DNA of 64,000 nucleotides from Acuticoccus sp. MNP-M23 (GCF_031195445.1 NZ_CP133480.1:4332501-4396500); one strand, 5' to 3'. Shown: positions 1-9,726, counted from the stretch's first letter. Notes: generated from the letters alone by a model not told the origin. Numbers and translations are program-made.

Positions 1-498
1 AAGCCGCGCGATCTCGCCGAGGGGCTGGAGCACCCCCGTCTCGTTGTTGGCCGCCATGATGGAAACCAGCGCCGGTGTCCCGTCCAGCGCCTGCAACAGC
101 GCATCGAGGTCGACAACGCCCTCCGCATCCACCGGCACGACGGTGATGGCGTCCGGCGCAAAGCGGCCGCCGGCGCTCACGGCAGGGTGCTCGACGGCCG
201 AAACGATCAGGCGCTCGGCCGGGCCGCCCGCGCCGCACACCGCGCCCGGTGAGAGGGCCATGGCGTTGGCTTCCGTGCCGCCGCTGGTAAACGTGACCGC
301 CTCCGCCGACACCCCGAAGCGCTGCCCGAGCTGGCGCCGCACCGTTTCCACCAATGCGCGGGCCGCCCGCCCCTCTGCATGGACGGAGGACGCGTTGCCG
401 CCTGCGGTCATCGCGTCGATGGCAGCGGAGCGCGCGGCGGCATTGAGGGGCGCCGTTGCATTCCAGTCCAGATAGAGCCGGTCAGGGTGCTGCGGCAT
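1..498 (-). CDS. Cysteine desulfurase (NifS/IscS class V aminotransferase), N-terminal part, cut by window edge
   Basis: PLP enzyme that removes sulfur from cysteine, normally for Fe-S cluster assembly. Reverse translation from the ATG at 498 gives 166 residues beginning MPQHPDRLYLDWNATAPLNA. The LDWNATAPL opening, the FTSGGTEANAMA segment and AANNETGVLQPLGEIA near the cut are hallmarks of the class V desulfurase fold. The PLP lysine and active-site cysteine lie outside the window, so intactness cannot be judged. It is divergent from the alpha/beta hydrolase at 697. In many Rhizobiales this pair sits at the head of the suf gene cluster, so sufBCD may follow to the left; that is inference. Confidence 0.9.
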   Translation of the reverse strand, partial: MPQHPDRLYLDWNATAPLNAAARSAAIDAMTAGGNASSVHAEGRAARALVETVRRQLGQRFGVSAEAVTFTSGGTEANAMALSPGAVCGAGGPAERLIVSAVEHPAVSAGGRFAPDAITVVPVDAEGVVDLDALLQALDGTPALVSIMAANNETGVLQPLGEIARL

Positions 499-696
499 CA
501 ATTCGTGTCCACCTCATGTTCGAAATGCTTGATTGTAGGCTTTGACATGATGGATAACCCCGCCTCACGCCATGTCCGGCCAAGTTGCGGCAATGCCGTT
601 CGGACAGGGGTTCAGCTTTAATCGGATCTTGAGCGGATCATCCGGGCGTCCCGCAACGGTCTCGCCCGAACCGCGCATGAGAGCAATGGGTCGCAC

Positions 697-1350
697 ATGC
701 CTGAAGTCATCTTCACCGGGCCAGCCGGTCGCCTGGAGGGCCGCCTGCAGCCGTCTACGGACCGGCGCGCGCCTCTCGCGATCGTTCTGCACCCGCACCC
801 GCACTTCGGCGGGAACATGAACCACCAGATCATCTACAATCTGTTCTACATGTTCAAGGAGCGGAACTTCACGGTTCTGCGCTTCAATTTTCGCGGCGTC
901 GGCCGCAGCCAGGGCGAGTTCGATCACGGGGCGGGCGAGCTGGCGGACGCTGCCTCCGCGCTGGACTGGATGCAGTCGGTCCACCCCGACGCGCGCGGCT
1001 GCTGGATTGCAGGCTTCTCGTTCGGCGCCTGGATCGGGATGCAGCTTCTGATGCGCCGGCCCGAGGTGCAAGGCTTCATGTCCATCGCGCCGCCCGCCAA
1101 CCTGCACGACTTCTCGTTCCTTGCGCCCTGCCCGTCCTCCGGCCTCATCGTCCACGGCGACCGCGACCGTGTGGCCATCCCCAAGGATACGCAGACCCTC
1201 GTCGACAAGCTGAAGGCGCAGAAGGGCATCGTGATCGACCACACCATCATGCCGGGCGCCAACCACTTCTTCGATGGCCAGGGCGACCAGCTGTTGAAGA
1301 TCTGTTCTACCTACCTGGACGGCCGGCTCGCCACGGACAACGCCGCCTGA
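697..1350 (+). CDS. Alpha/beta hydrolase (small dienelactone-hydrolase-like family)
   Basis: 217-residue cytosolic hydrolase of unknown substrate. Visible motifs are HPHPHFGGNMNH near residues 30-41 (oxyanion-loop region), NFRGVGRSQG near 66-75, the nucleophile elbow GFSFGAW around 107, an acid in HGDRD near 149, and a C-terminal GANHFF supplying the histidine near 190. No signal peptide. The start ATG follows gagcaatgggtcgcac, a weak ribosome site. It is divergent from the cysteine desulfurase and convergent with anmK. A role alongside Fe-S assembly is suggested only by position. Confidence 0.85.
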   Translation: MPEVIFTGPAGRLEGRLQPSTDRRAPLAIVLHPHPHFGGNMNHQIIYNLFYMFKERNFTVLRFNFRGVGRSQGEFDHGAGELADAASALDWMQSVHPDARGCWIAGFSFGAWIGMQLLMRRPEVQGFMSIAPPANLHDFSFLAPCPSSGLIVHGDRDRVAIPKDTQTLVDKLKAQKGIVIDHTIMPGANHFFDGQGDQLLKICSTYLDGRLATDNAA

Positions 1351-1356
1351 TCGGCT

Positions 1357-1380
1357 GCGGCCCCTGCATCCGGGGGCCGC
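1357..1380. terminator. GC-rich hairpin between convergent genes
   Basis: Stem GCGGCCCC / GGGGCCGC (8 bp) with a loop of about 8 nt lies between the stops of the alpha/beta hydrolase and anmK. No T-tract follows on either strand, so it is a candidate bidirectional terminator rather than a canonical one. Confidence 0.4.
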
Positions 1381-1383
1381 GCC

Positions 1384-2487
1384 CTAATCCGCCGGAAAGG
1401 ACGTCGCGCCGCCGGTCAGCGGCGCGCTTACCCCGGTGGTGCCCGGAAAGGTCAGTGGCAAGCCACGCAGGCTGCGCACGGCGAGATAGGCAAACGCCTC
1501 GGCTTCCATGAATTCGGCGGAAAAACCCGCCGCATCGGCCGACCGGACCGGAACGCCCAGCGCATCCTCGATGAAGCCGATCATGGTCCGGTTCATAGTC
1601 CCCCCGCCCGCTGCAATGACCGTGACCGGACGGGCCGGAAGCTGGCGCACGCCGGCCGACAGAGCTTCGGCGGAAAAGCGGGTGAGTGTCGCAATCCGGT
1701 CCGCGAAACCAAGCTGCGCGACGGGTGCCGGCGAGAAAGCGTCGCGGTCCAGCGATTTGGGCGGCGCCAGCGCGAAATAATCGTTGTCCATCAGCCGTGC
1801 CAGCGCAGCCTCGTCCACCGTGCCGGATGCGGCGAGGCTGCCGCCCTCGTCATAGGCCTTGCCGACTTCGGCCATGGCATCGTCGATCAGCGCGCTGGCG
1901 GGGCCGGTGTCGAAGGCAATCAGCGTATCCCCGTCGATGAAGGTGACGTTGGCGACCCCGCCAAGGTTGATGACCAGAACCGGACCGGCAAGGCCCGCGC
2001 TGGCGGCCAGCGCACGGTGGTAGGCCGGCACCAGCGGCGCGCCCTGGCCACCGGCCGCCACATCGGCCTGCCGCATTGCGCTCACCACCGGCACGCCGAA
2101 GCGGCGGGCCAGCGCATCCGCATCGCCGATCTGGAAGGTCATCCGCCGCTCCGGAGCATGGGCAATGGTCTGCCCGTGCCAGCCGATGAGGTCTGCCGTC
2201 AGGCCCTCGGCGGCGAGAAAGGCCGCGATGGCGTCGCCATGGGCTTCGGTCACCACCTGTTCGGCAGCCGTGATCAGCGCCGTGCGGTGGCGGGAATCGG
2301 GCGCCGCCATCGCATCGGGCAAGGCGGCGGCAACGGTTTGCCGCTCGGCCGGCGTATAGGGCCGCGCAAGGCCCGGTCCGCGCACGATGTGGCTGTCCCC
2401 GTCGGTGGTGAGCAGCGCCACGTCCACGGCATCCATCGAGGTGCCCGAGATCACGCCCACCGCCGCGCATGGCAGGGAGATCGACAA
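1384..2487 (-). CDS. anmK: Anhydro-N-acetylmuramic acid kinase
   Basis: Phosphorylates and opens 1,6-anhydro-MurNAc recovered from peptidoglycan turnover, giving MurNAc-6-phosphate. Seen: [18 protein letters not shown] at the N terminus (ATPase phosphate-1 loop), [36 protein letters not shown] and GGGTMNRTM, all typical of the AnmK branch of the ASKHA fold. The start is uncertain. The TTG at 2487 gives 367 residues, close to the usual length of about 370. In-frame ATGs at 2529, 2535, 2547 and 2574 would add residues not typical of the family and run into tyrS. Divergent from tyrS. Confidence 0.9.
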   Translation of the reverse strand: MSISLPCAAVGVISGTSMDAVDVALLTTDGDSHIVRGPGLARPYTPAERQTVAAALPDAMAAPDSRHRTALITAAEQVVTEAHGDAIAAFLAAEGLTADLIGWHGQTIAHAPERRMTFQIGDADALARRFGVPVVSAMRQADVAAGGQGAPLVPAYHRALAASAGLAGPVLVINLGGVANVTFIDGDTLIAFDTGPASALIDDAMAEVGKAYDEGGSLAASGTVDEAALARLMDNDYFALAPPKSLDRDAFSPAPVAQLGFADRIATLTRFSAEALSAGVRQLPARPVTVIAAGGGTMNRTMIGFIEDALGVPVRSADAAGFSAEFMEAEAFAYLAVRSLRGLPLTFPGTTGVSAPLTGGATSFPAD

Positions 2488-2527
2488 GCTCTTGCGATTT
2501 TCACCGCGAGGTGCAAACGGAAGATCC

Positions 2528-3772
2528 ATGGCCATCTCCGATTTCATCAAGACCCTCACCGCCCGCGGCTTCATCCACCAGATGAGTGACCCCGAAGGGC
2601 TCGATGCCGCCTGCGCCCAAGGGCCGCTGACAGCCTATATCGGCTTCGACTGCACGGCCAACAGCCTGCATGTGGGAAGCCTCGTCCAGATCATGATGCT
2701 GCACTGGTTTCAGAAGACCGGGCACCGTCCGCTCGTCTTGATGGGTGGCGGGACGACGCGCATCGGCGATCCGTCCGGCCGCGACACCAGCCGCCAGCTT
2801 CTGGATGCCGCCGCGATCGAGGAGAACAAGGCCGGCATCTTCAAGGTCTTCGAGAACTTCCTCACCTTCGGCGACCGCCCGACCGACGCGGTGCAGATCG
2901 ACAATGCCGACTGGCTGGACACGCTGGAATACGTGCCCTTCCTGCGCGATGTCGGCCGACACTTCTCGGTCAACCGGATGCTGTCGATGGACTCGGTCAA
3001 GATGCGGCTCGACCGCGAGCAGCCGCTGTCCTTCCTGGAATTCAACTACATGGTCCTCCAGGCCTACGACTATGTGGAGATCAACAAGCGCTACGGGTGC
3101 CGGCTGCAGATGGGCGGCTCGGACCAGTGGGGCAACATCGTCTCCGGCATCGACCTTGGCCGCCGCATGACGGGCGCGGAGCTGTTTGCCCTCACCTCAC
3201 CGCTGATCACGCTGGCGAGCGGCGCCAAGATGGGCAAGACCGCCGACGGCGCTGTCTGGCTCAACGCCGACCGCACCAGCGCGTACGACTACTGGCAGTT
3301 CTGGCGCAACACCGCCGATGCCGACGTGAGCCGCTTCCTGAAGCTGTTCACCACGCTGCCGATGGACGAGATCGAGCGGCTTGGCGCCCTCGAAGGCGCA
3401 AAGATCAACGACGCGAAGAAGACCCTTGCCACCGAGGCGACCACATTCATCCACGGCCGCGCCGCTGCCGAGGCAGCCGCCGCCACGTCGGAGGCGACAT
3501 TCGTGTCCGGCACCACCGATGCCGGTCTGCCCACGGTGGAAATCCCGCGCGATGCACTGGTGGAGGGGCTCGGCGTCCTCAATGCGCTTGTGACGGCGGG
3601 CCTTGCCGCGTCCAACAGCGAGGCACGGCGCAGCGTTCAGGGCGGTGCGGTTCGGCTTAACGATGACAAGGTCGACGATCCGGCCAGGGCCATCGGCCAG
3701 GACGATGTTCGCGATGGTGTGGTCAAGCTGTCGGTGGGCCGCAAGAAGCACACGCTCCTGCGCCCGGTCTGA
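2528..3772 (+). CDS. tyrS: Tyrosyl-tRNA synthetase
   Basis: Class I aminoacyl-tRNA synthetase that charges tRNA-Tyr. 414 residues from the ATG at 2528, which follows a GGAAGA ribosome site. HVGS at about residues 48-51 is the HIGH-type motif, [11 protein letters not shown] binds tyrosine and ATP, and KMGKT near 234 replaces KMSKS. The last ~60 residues ([22 protein letters not shown]) form the S4-like tRNA-binding domain. No T-box or long leader is present; the intergenic space to anmK is only about 40 bp, so the two promoters must overlap coding sequence or each other. Confidence 0.97.
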   Translation: MAISDFIKTLTARGFIHQMSDPEGLDAACAQGPLTAYIGFDCTANSLHVGSLVQIMMLHWFQKTGHRPLVLMGGGTTRIGDPSGRDTSRQLLDAAAIEENKAGIFKVFENFLTFGDRPTDAVQIDNADWLDTLEYVPFLRDVGRHFSVNRMLSMDSVKMRLDREQPLSFLEFNYMVLQAYDYVEINKRYGCRLQMGGSDQWGNIVSGIDLGRRMTGAELFALTSPLITLASGAKMGKTADGAVWLNADRTSAYDYWQFWRNTADADVSRFLKLFTTLPMDEIERLGALEGAKINDAKKTLATEATTFIHGRAAAEAAAATSEATFVSGTTDAGLPTVEIPRDALVEGLGVLNALVTAGLAASNSEARRSVQGGAVRLNDDKVDDPARAIGQDDVRDGVVKLSVGRKKHTLLRPV

Positions 3773-3808
3773 CCGAAGCCGCGGCGCTGAGCGCGTCGCG
3801 GCCGCCCG

Positions 3809-4270
3809 TCAGATCCCTTCGCCGCGCAGAAATTCCTGAACCTCGATGCGCTCGGGCTGAAAGGCTTTGCGCAGGACGGCGATACTGGCTTCCGGTGTGG
3901 TGTCGCCGCACATGAAGATATCGAGCGCAGCATAATTGTGCTCGGGCCAGGAGTGGATCGAGATGTGGCTCTCGGCCAGCACCGCCACACCGGAAATACC
4001 GGAATTTCCATCGAAATGGTGGAGGTGGACGTGGAGCAGCGTGGCGCCTGAGACCTCGACGCAGCGCTTCAGCGTTTCCTCGATATGCGGCAGATCGTCC
4101 AGCCGGCTGCCGCCATAAAGGTCGATGATCAGATGCGCGCCAGCGCAGCGCACGCCGTTGCGCAGCATCATGTGATCGCCATCGTCTGGCGCTACCGTTT
4201 CGGCCGGGGCGTCTTGTGCCCACTTCGATGCAGGTTCGTTCAGCCGTGCCGATGCGTCGCCTCGCGCCAT
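3809..4270 (-). CDS. speD: S-adenosylmethionine decarboxylase proenzyme (class 1B)
   Basis: Makes decarboxylated AdoMet, the aminopropyl donor for spermidine. The pyruvoyl-forming serine lies in AESHISIHSWPE. Numbered from the ATG at 4270, the expected catalytic set is Ser101 (cleavage and pyruvoyl), His106 and Cys121 (in FMCGDTT), with the same spacing as the Thermotoga enzyme (63/68/83). I chose the ATG at 4270 because GAGG lies 6 nt upstream, giving 153 residues. Longer in-frame starts exist at 4300 (ATG) and 4342 (GTG). No spermidine synthase is adjacent. Convergent with tyrS. Confidence 0.93.
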   Translation of the reverse strand: MARGDASARLNEPASKWAQDAPAETVAPDDGDHMMLRNGVRCAGAHLIIDLYGGSRLDDLPHIEETLKRCVEVSGATLLHVHLHHFDGNSGISGVAVLAESHISIHSWPEHNYAALDIFMCGDTTPEASIAVLRKAFQPERIEVQEFLRGEGI

Positions 4271-4417
4271 TCGGTCCTCAATTGTAGGGTGGATTTTCAT
4301 CTTCGGACGATAGTCGCGCACCTGCGGATTTTCAAGCAGCACCAGCGCACTCAGCGCGCCTTTATTTTGAGGCCCACCCGCGGCTCTATCTTCGCTTGCA
4401 TCTCATCCAGCAATAAT

Positions 4418-4438
4418 TATATGCCGGTCCAACATATA
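4418..4438. promoter_or_regulatory. Inverted repeat TATATG-N9-CATATA, candidate PadR operator
   Basis: A perfect 6+6 bp inverted repeat with 9-bp spacer lies 39 bp upstream of the padR start codon in a locally AT-rich stretch. PadR proteins are known to bind ATGT/ACAT-type inverted repeats at their own promoters, so autoregulation of the padR-RND operon is a reasonable inference. Confidence 0.5.
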
Positions 4439-4477
4439 TCGGATCAGTATAGATCGAATTGATAGAGGTGGGTCTGA

Positions 4478-5041
4478 ATGCCGGCTGATGTGCTGAGCCC
4501 CGTGAGCACGCTTTGCCTCGCCATCCTGCATCGCGGCGACGCGACGGGGTACGAGATCAAGAAAGAATCCGTCGACGGGGACGACAGCTACTTCATCGAT
4601 GCCAGCTACGGGTCCATCTACCCGGCCCTTGCCCGCCTGGCTGCGGAGGGTCTCGTCACCCTGCGCGAGGAAACCCAGTCCGGCCGCCCTTCCCGCAAGG
4701 TCTACTCCATCACCGACACCGGGCGCGACGCACTTCTGCGCGCCCTGTCCGAACCGCCGGGACCGGACGTCTTCCGCTCCCGCTTTCTTCTCGTTGCCAA
4801 GTTTGCACGGGAATTGCCTGCAAACGTCGTTGCCGACGCCGTTGCGGAGCGGAAGCGGCACCTGACTGAGGAAATCGCCCATCTGGACCGGATTGCCGCG
4901 GAATGTAGCGGCAACCCGTGCGTGGAATGGGTGATCGACTACGGCCGTGTCTGCATGGGCACGTCTCTCAAAGTTCTGGACGAACGCGCGGACGAACTCA
5001 TCGCGATCGGCCGCCCGCCGATTGCTGACGCCGCCGAATAG
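4478..5041 (+). CDS. PadR-family transcriptional regulator
   Basis: 187 residues. The N-terminal winged helix (about 8-95) has the family pattern GYEIKKE, ASYGSIYPALARLAAEGLVT and GRPSRKVYSITDTGRDAL. The C-terminal half (about 110-175) is the helical dimerisation domain. It is the first gene of an apparent operon with the membrane-fusion protein (8-bp gap) and RND pump, which makes it the likely local repressor, with the effector probably a pump substrate. A palindromic operator candidate lies upstream at 4418. Confidence 0.93.
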   Translation: MPADVLSPVSTLCLAILHRGDATGYEIKKESVDGDDSYFIDASYGSIYPALARLAAEGLVTLREETQSGRPSRKVYSITDTGRDALLRALSEPPGPDVFRSRFLLVAKFARELPANVVADAVAERKRHLTEEIAHLDRIAAECSGNPCVEWVIDYGRVCMGTSLKVLDERADELIAIGRPPIADAAE

Positions 5042-5049
5042 AGGCCGCC

Positions 5050-6147
5050 ATGTTTGTACGACTGACCCTCGCCATCGTGATCGCAGGTGCCATTGCCGCC
5101 TGGATGTGGAGCGGCACTTTTGTCGTGTCCGGCAGTGCCGAAGAATCCGAGATCCGCCCGCCAGCAGAACGCTCCGAGGCAGACACCACGCTGTTTCAGG
5201 TGCGCGTTCTCAAGCTCGATGCCGAGGAGCGCAAGCAAACCCTGGTGATGCGCGGGCGGACCCGCGCCAACGCGACGGTCGAGGTGGCCGCAGAGACCAC
5301 CGGCCGCGTGGAAGAGCGCCCGGTGGAACGCGGTTCGGTTGTTGCCAAGGGCGATATATTGTGCCGGCTGGACCCCGGCGTGCGCGACACCGAGCTTGCC
5401 AAGGCAGAGGCCGAAGCTGCAAAGGCCAAGCTCGATTTCGATGCAGCAACGAAGCTGCAGGGCCGCGGCTTTGAATCGCAGACCCGCGTTGCGGCGACCC
5501 GCGCATCGCTGGATTCGGCCAATGCCTCCGTTGCCGCAGCAGAGCAGGAGAAGGAGCGCGCCAACATCCGTGCGCCCTTCGACGGCGTGGTCGAAGACCC
5601 GTTGACCGACGAAGGCAGCGTTCTGGGGGTCGGCCAGCTGTGCGCAACCGTCGTCGATGCCGATCCCATCGTGGTGACCGGACAGGTCACCGAACGCGAC
5701 ATTGCCAGGATCGAACGCGGCGCAACCGCCGCCGTCGCGCTGGTCACGGGCGAGAGTGTCACCGGCGAGATCTCGTTCATCTCCCGCACCGCCGACGAGA
5801 ACACGCGCACCTTCACCGTCGAGATCCGCATTCCCAACGCCGACCTGTCGCTGCGCGCCGGCGTCACCGCCGAAGCCGAGATCCCGCTGCCCGGCGTGCG
5901 CGCCCACCGCCTGTCGCCCGGCGTCCTCACCCTGTCGGACAGTGGCGCCCTTGGCGTGCGCACGGTGGATGGCGACGGCATCGTCTCCTTCATGCCGGTG
6001 AAGATTGCCGGACAGGACAATGACGGCTTCTGGGTGACGGGGCTGCCGGACAAGATCGATGTCATCACCGTGGGGCAGGACTATGTGATCAACGGCCAGA
6101 AGGTCGACCCGGTCTACGCCGAACAACGGCTGGGAGACGGCGCATGA
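5050..6147 (+). CDS. RND efflux periplasmic adaptor (membrane-fusion protein)
   Basis: 365 residues with one N-terminal hydrophobic segment (about 2-28) that anchors or exports the protein, followed by barrel-sandwich and alpha-hairpin segments (RGRTRANATVEVAAETTGRVEERPVERGS pattern split by a coiled coil near 105-165) and a beta-barrel domain (IRAPFDGVVEDPLTDEGSVLGVG). It links the inner-membrane pump to an outer-membrane channel. No TolC-type gene is in the window. Its stop overlaps the pump start by 4 bp (ATGA), indicating translational coupling. Confidence 0.93.
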   Translation: MFVRLTLAIVIAGAIAAWMWSGTFVVSGSAEESEIRPPAERSEADTTLFQVRVLKLDAEERKQTLVMRGRTRANATVEVAAETTGRVEERPVERGSVVAKGDILCRLDPGVRDTELAKAEAEAAKAKLDFDAATKLQGRGFESQTRVAATRASLDSANASVAAAEQEKERANIRAPFDGVVEDPLTDEGSVLGVGQLCATVVDADPIVVTGQVTERDIARIERGATAAVALVTGESVTGEISFISRTADENTRTFTVEIRIPNADLSLRAGVTAEAEIPLPGVRAHRLSPGVLTLSDSGALGVRTVDGDGIVSFMPVKIAGQDNDGFWVTGLPDKIDVITVGQDYVINGQKVDPVYAEQRLGDGA

Positions 6148-9100
6148 ACGGATTGCTCGACGGGATCCTGTCGCGTCCGCGCACGATCCTCACGCTTCTC
6201 ATCTTCCTCCTTGTCGCCGGCGGCTTCGTCTACGTGACGATCCCCAAGGAGGCGAACCCGGACATTGACGTTCCGGTCTTCTACGTTTCGGTGACGCAGC
6301 AGGGCATTTCGCCCGAAGATGCCGAGACGCTGCTGGTAAAGCCCATGGAGCGGCAGCTGCGCGGCCTCGAAGGGCTGAAGGAAATCACCGCAACCGCCTC
6401 CGAGGGCCACGCCGGCATCGTCCTGGAATTCAACGCCGACTTCGACAAGGACGACGCGCTGACCGATGTGCGCGACAAGGTGGACCGCGCGCAGGCCGAC
6501 CTCCCGGCCGACGCCGACGAGCCGACCATCACCGAAACCAACTTCAGCCTCGTTCCGACCATCAGCGTTGCCCTGTCCGGCGAGGTGCCCGAGCGCTCGC
6601 TGTTCAAGCACGCGCGCAGCCTGAAGGACGAGATCGAGGCGCTGCCCACGGTCCTCTCCGCCGACCTTGTGGGCGAACGCGAGGAACAGCTGGAAGTCAT
6701 TCTCGACCAGACCGCGATGGAGAGCTACCGGATCGACCCGGTGGAGCTGTTGCAGACCCTGTCGGCCAATAACCAGCTTGTGCCCGCCGGCTTTCTCGAC
6801 AAGGGCGAAGGCCGCTTCTCGGTCAAGGTGCCCGGCCTCATCGAGGACGCAACCGACGTCTATTCGATGGTCATCAAGGAAGAAGCCGGCAACGTCGTGA
6901 CAGTCGGCGACATTGCCGAGGTGCGCCGGTCCTTCGAAGATCCGAACAAGTTCACCCGCGTCAACGGCCACCCCGCCATCACCATCAACGTGGTCAAGCG
7001 CATCGGTGAGAACATCATCGAGAACAACCAGGCGGTTCGCGACGTTGTGGATGCCGCCACCGCCGACTGGCCGGACACCATCCAGGTCGACTACCTGCTC
7101 GACCAGTCGAGCTTCATCTACGAGGTTCTGGGCGGGCTCGAAGCCTCCATCTCCACCGCCATCGTGCTGGTGATGATCGTCGTCATTGCGGCTCTCGGCT
7201 TCCGCTCCGCGCTTCTGGTCGGCATTGCCATTCCCACCTCCATCCTCCTTGGCTTCCTGGTGCTTTCGGGCCTCGGAATGACCGTGAACATGATGGTGAT
7301 GTTCGGCCTCGTCCTCACCGTCGGCCTGCTGGTCGATGGTGCGATCGTGGTGGTGGAATATGCCGACCGGCGCATTGCCGAGGGCGCCTCGCGGGCCGAA
7401 GCCTTCCGCGAGGCCGCCAAGCTGATGGCATGGCCGCTGATCTCGTCCACCGCCACCACGTTGATTGCCTTCATGCCGATGCTCCTGTGGCCGGGCACGG
7501 CAGGCGAATTCATGAGCTACCTGCCGATCATGGTGATGATCGTCCTGATCGTCGCCCTGGTCACGGCAATGATCTTCCTGCCGGTGGTGGGCACCGTCCT
7601 GTCCAATGCGCTCATTGTGGGGCTCCTTGCCGGGGCAGCGGCCGCGGGCGGCGCCCTCTTGCTGCTTGGCGAAGCCGGGCTCATGAAATTCGCCGCCGCT
7701 GCACTGGCGTTCGTGCTGGCAACGATCATCGCGACCAGGCTTGCCGGTCGGTGGGGGGCGCGCGCGCCAGCGTCAACCGTCGCGCCCGAGCCTGCCGTGT
7801 TCGACCCGCGCTCCGTGACCGGCATCACGGGGGTTTACGTGCGCACGCTCCGGCACCTTGCCGGCAACTCGCTCGGCATCGTCCTGACGCTGGCTCTGGT
7901 GGTCGGTGTGGCGTTTGCGGTGATGAGCGCGTTCACCACCAACAACAACGGCGTGGAGTTCTTCGTCGACGAAGAGCCAGACGTCGCCATCATCATGATC
8001 TCGGGCCGCGGCAACATGAGCGCGCGCGAAGCGCTCACCCTTGTCCAGCAGGTCGAGGGCAAGGTGCTCGCCATCGACGGCGTTGACAACGTGGTCACCA
8101 GCGCCTTCCCGTCCGGCGGCGATTCAGGCAGCGGCGGAATTGGCGGCGGCGGCGACAAGCCTGCCGACATCATCGGCGAGATCCAGGTGGAGCTCGTGCC
8201 CTACTGCTGCCGCCGCAAGGCCGTGGAGATCTTCGCCGACATCCGCGCACAGACCAATTTTGCGGGCATCAAGACCGAGGTTCGCAAGATCGAGGGTGGC
8301 CCGCCCACCGGCAAGGACATCCAGCTCCAGCTGACATCCGACAATTACGACACGTTGCTGGCCTCGATCGGCACCGTGCGCGACAAGTTCGGCACAACGG
8401 CAAACCTGCGCGATGTGGAGGACGACCGTCCGCTCCCCGGCATCGAGTGGCAGATTGACGTGGACCGCGAGGAAGCCGGCCGCTTCGGCGCCAGCATCCA
8501 GACCGTGGGGCGGACGATCCAGCTTCTTACCAACGGCGTCCTCCTCAACCGCTACCAGCCGGACGATTCGGCCGACCAGATCGACATTCGCGTCCGCTTC
8601 CCCGAAAGCGACCGCAACCTCGACGAGTTCGCCAACCTGCGGGTTGAAACGGTGAAGGGGCAGGTTCCCATCGCCAACTTCATCACTGTCACGCCGCAGC
8701 AGCGGGTGTCCTCCATCACCCGCATCGACGGGCGCTACGCCATGACGGTGAAGGCCGATGTGCGGGAGGCCCCCGGCATCGACCAGAACACCAAGATTGC
8801 GGAGCTGGACAGCTGGATGGAGGCGCAGGCGTGGCCCCCGGGCCTCACCTATGCCTTCCGCGGCGCCAACGAGGATCAGGCGGAGTCCATGTCCTTCCTG
8901 ATGAAGGCGATGGCTGCCTCGCTGGTCATCATGTTCCTGGTGCTGGTCACCCAGTTCAACAATTTCTACCAGACCGCGCTGACGCTTCTCACCATCGTCC
9001 TGTCGGTGTTCGGCGTGCTTCTGGGGATGATGCTCACCGGGCAGAAATTCTCGGTCATCATGACCGGCACCGGCATCATCGCGCTTGCGGGCATTGTGGT

Positions 9101-9692
9101 GAACAACGCCATCGTGCTGATCGACACCTACAACCGCGAGCTTCAGGTTCAGCCGGACCGGCTGACCGCGGTGCTGGCGACCGCAGGCCAGCGCGTGCGG
9201 CCGATCCTTCTGACCACCGGCACCACCATCGCCGGCCTCATCCCCATGGCAACGCAGGTCAACCTCGACTTTTTCAGCCGCACCGTGGCCGTCGGCGGCA
9301 TCACGTCGATCTGGTGGGTCCAGCTCTCCACGGCCATCATCGCCGGGCTGGCCTTTTCCACCGTCCTCACGCTGGTGGTGGTCCCGGTGATGCTCGCGCT
9401 GCCCGAAACCTTTTCGCGCACCGCCCGCCGCCTCCGCGGCGTTCCGGAGCCGGCGATGGCACCAGCTGCAGCGCCCGCGCCAATGCTTGCCGCTGTGGAG
9501 GCCCCCGCCAGCCAGGCCGACCAGCCGACACGCGAAATGGAGTGGCCGCCCCGCGACACGGAGACGCCTGCGGACACGGCGCCTCCACTCAAAACCGACG
9601 TGTACGCCCCGGTTCTGGCCGCATCGCGGCGCCGCCGCCCTGCCGATCCGGCAAAAATCGACCGCGGACCGCTCAACGAAGCTGCGGAATAG
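6144..9692 (+). CDS. RND efflux pump inner-membrane permease (AcrB/HAE1-like)
   Basis: Proton-driven efflux permease of 1182 residues, longer than the usual ~1040. The N terminus (LVAGGFVYVTIPKEANPDIDVP) and the repeated porter and transmembrane halves are clear. The proton-relay motif in TM4 reads VDGAIVVVE, with Asp398 followed by Gly399 where AcrB has Asp-Asp. The region after the first six helices (about 490-555) carries an additional strongly hydrophobic stretch, and the last ~90 residues are a Pro/Ala-rich cytosolic tail ending in Arg-rich RRRRP. Substrates cannot be predicted. Controlled with the adaptor by the upstream PadR gene. Confidence 0.93.
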   Translation: MNGLLDGILSRPRTILTLLIFLLVAGGFVYVTIPKEANPDIDVPVFYVSVTQQGISPEDAETLLVKPMERQLRGLEGLKEITATASEGHAGIVLEFNADFDKDDALTDVRDKVDRAQADLPADADEPTITETNFSLVPTISVALSGEVPERSLFKHARSLKDEIEALPTVLSADLVGEREEQLEVILDQTAMESYRIDPVELLQTLSANNQLVPAGFLDKGEGRFSVKVPGLIEDATDVYSMVIKEEAGNVVTVGDIAEVRRSFEDPNKFTRVNGHPAITINVVKRIGENIIENNQAVRDVVDAATADWPDTIQVDYLLDQSSFIYEVLGGLEASISTAIVLVMIVVIAALGFRSALLVGIAIPTSILLGFLVLSGLGMTVNMMVMFGLVLTVGLLVDGAIVVVEYADRRIAEGASRAEAFREAAKLMAWPLISSTATTLIAFMPMLLWPGTAGEFMSYLPIMVMIVLIVALVTAMIFLPVVGTVLSNALIVGLLAGAAAAGGALLLLGEAGLMKFAAAALAFVLATIIATRLAGRWGARAPASTVAPEPAVFDPRSVTGITGVYVRTLRHLAGNSLGIVLTLALVVGVAFAVMSAFTTNNNGVEFFVDEEPDVAIIMISGRGNMSAREALTLVQQVEGKVLAIDGVDNVVTSAFPSGGDSGSGGIGGGGDKPADIIGEIQVELVPYCCRRKAVEIFADIRAQTNFAGIKTEVRKIEGGPPTGKDIQLQLTSDNYDTLLASIGTVRDKFGTTANLRDVEDDRPLPGIEWQIDVDREEAGRFGASIQTVGRTIQLLTNGVLLNRYQPDDSADQIDIRVRFPESDRNLDEFANLRVETVKGQVPIANFITVTPQQRVSSITRIDGRYAMTVKADVREAPGIDQNTKIAELDSWMEAQAWPPGLTYAFRGANEDQAESMSFLMKAMAASLVIMFLVLVTQFNNFYQTALTLLTIVLSVFGVLLGMMLTGQKFSVIMTGTGIIALAGIVVNNAIVLIDTYNRELQVQPDRLTAVLATAGQRVRPILLTTGTTIAGLIPMATQVNLDFFSRTVAVGGITSIWWVQLSTAIIAGLAFSTVLTLVVVPVMLALPETFSRTARRLRGVPEPAMAPAAAPAPMLAAVEAPASQADQPTREMEWPPRDTETPADTAPPLKTDVYAPVLAASRRRRPADPAKIDRGPLNEAAE

Positions 9693-9697
9693 GCAAA

Positions 9698-9726
9698 CCG
9701 TGTCCGCCTGACACTGGCGGACACGG
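9698..9726 (+). terminator. Hairpin after the RND operon
   Basis: A perfect 11-bp stem (CCGTGTCCGCC / GGCGGACACGG, 7-nt loop) begins 5 nt after the pump stop codon. No T-run follows, so termination efficiency is uncertain, but its placement at the operon end supports a terminator or 3' stabilising role. Confidence 0.5.

Noticed and set aside
2488-2527. T-box or other leader riboswitch controlling tyrS
   Set aside because: There is only about 40 bp between the divergent genes and no specifier hairpin or antiterminator.
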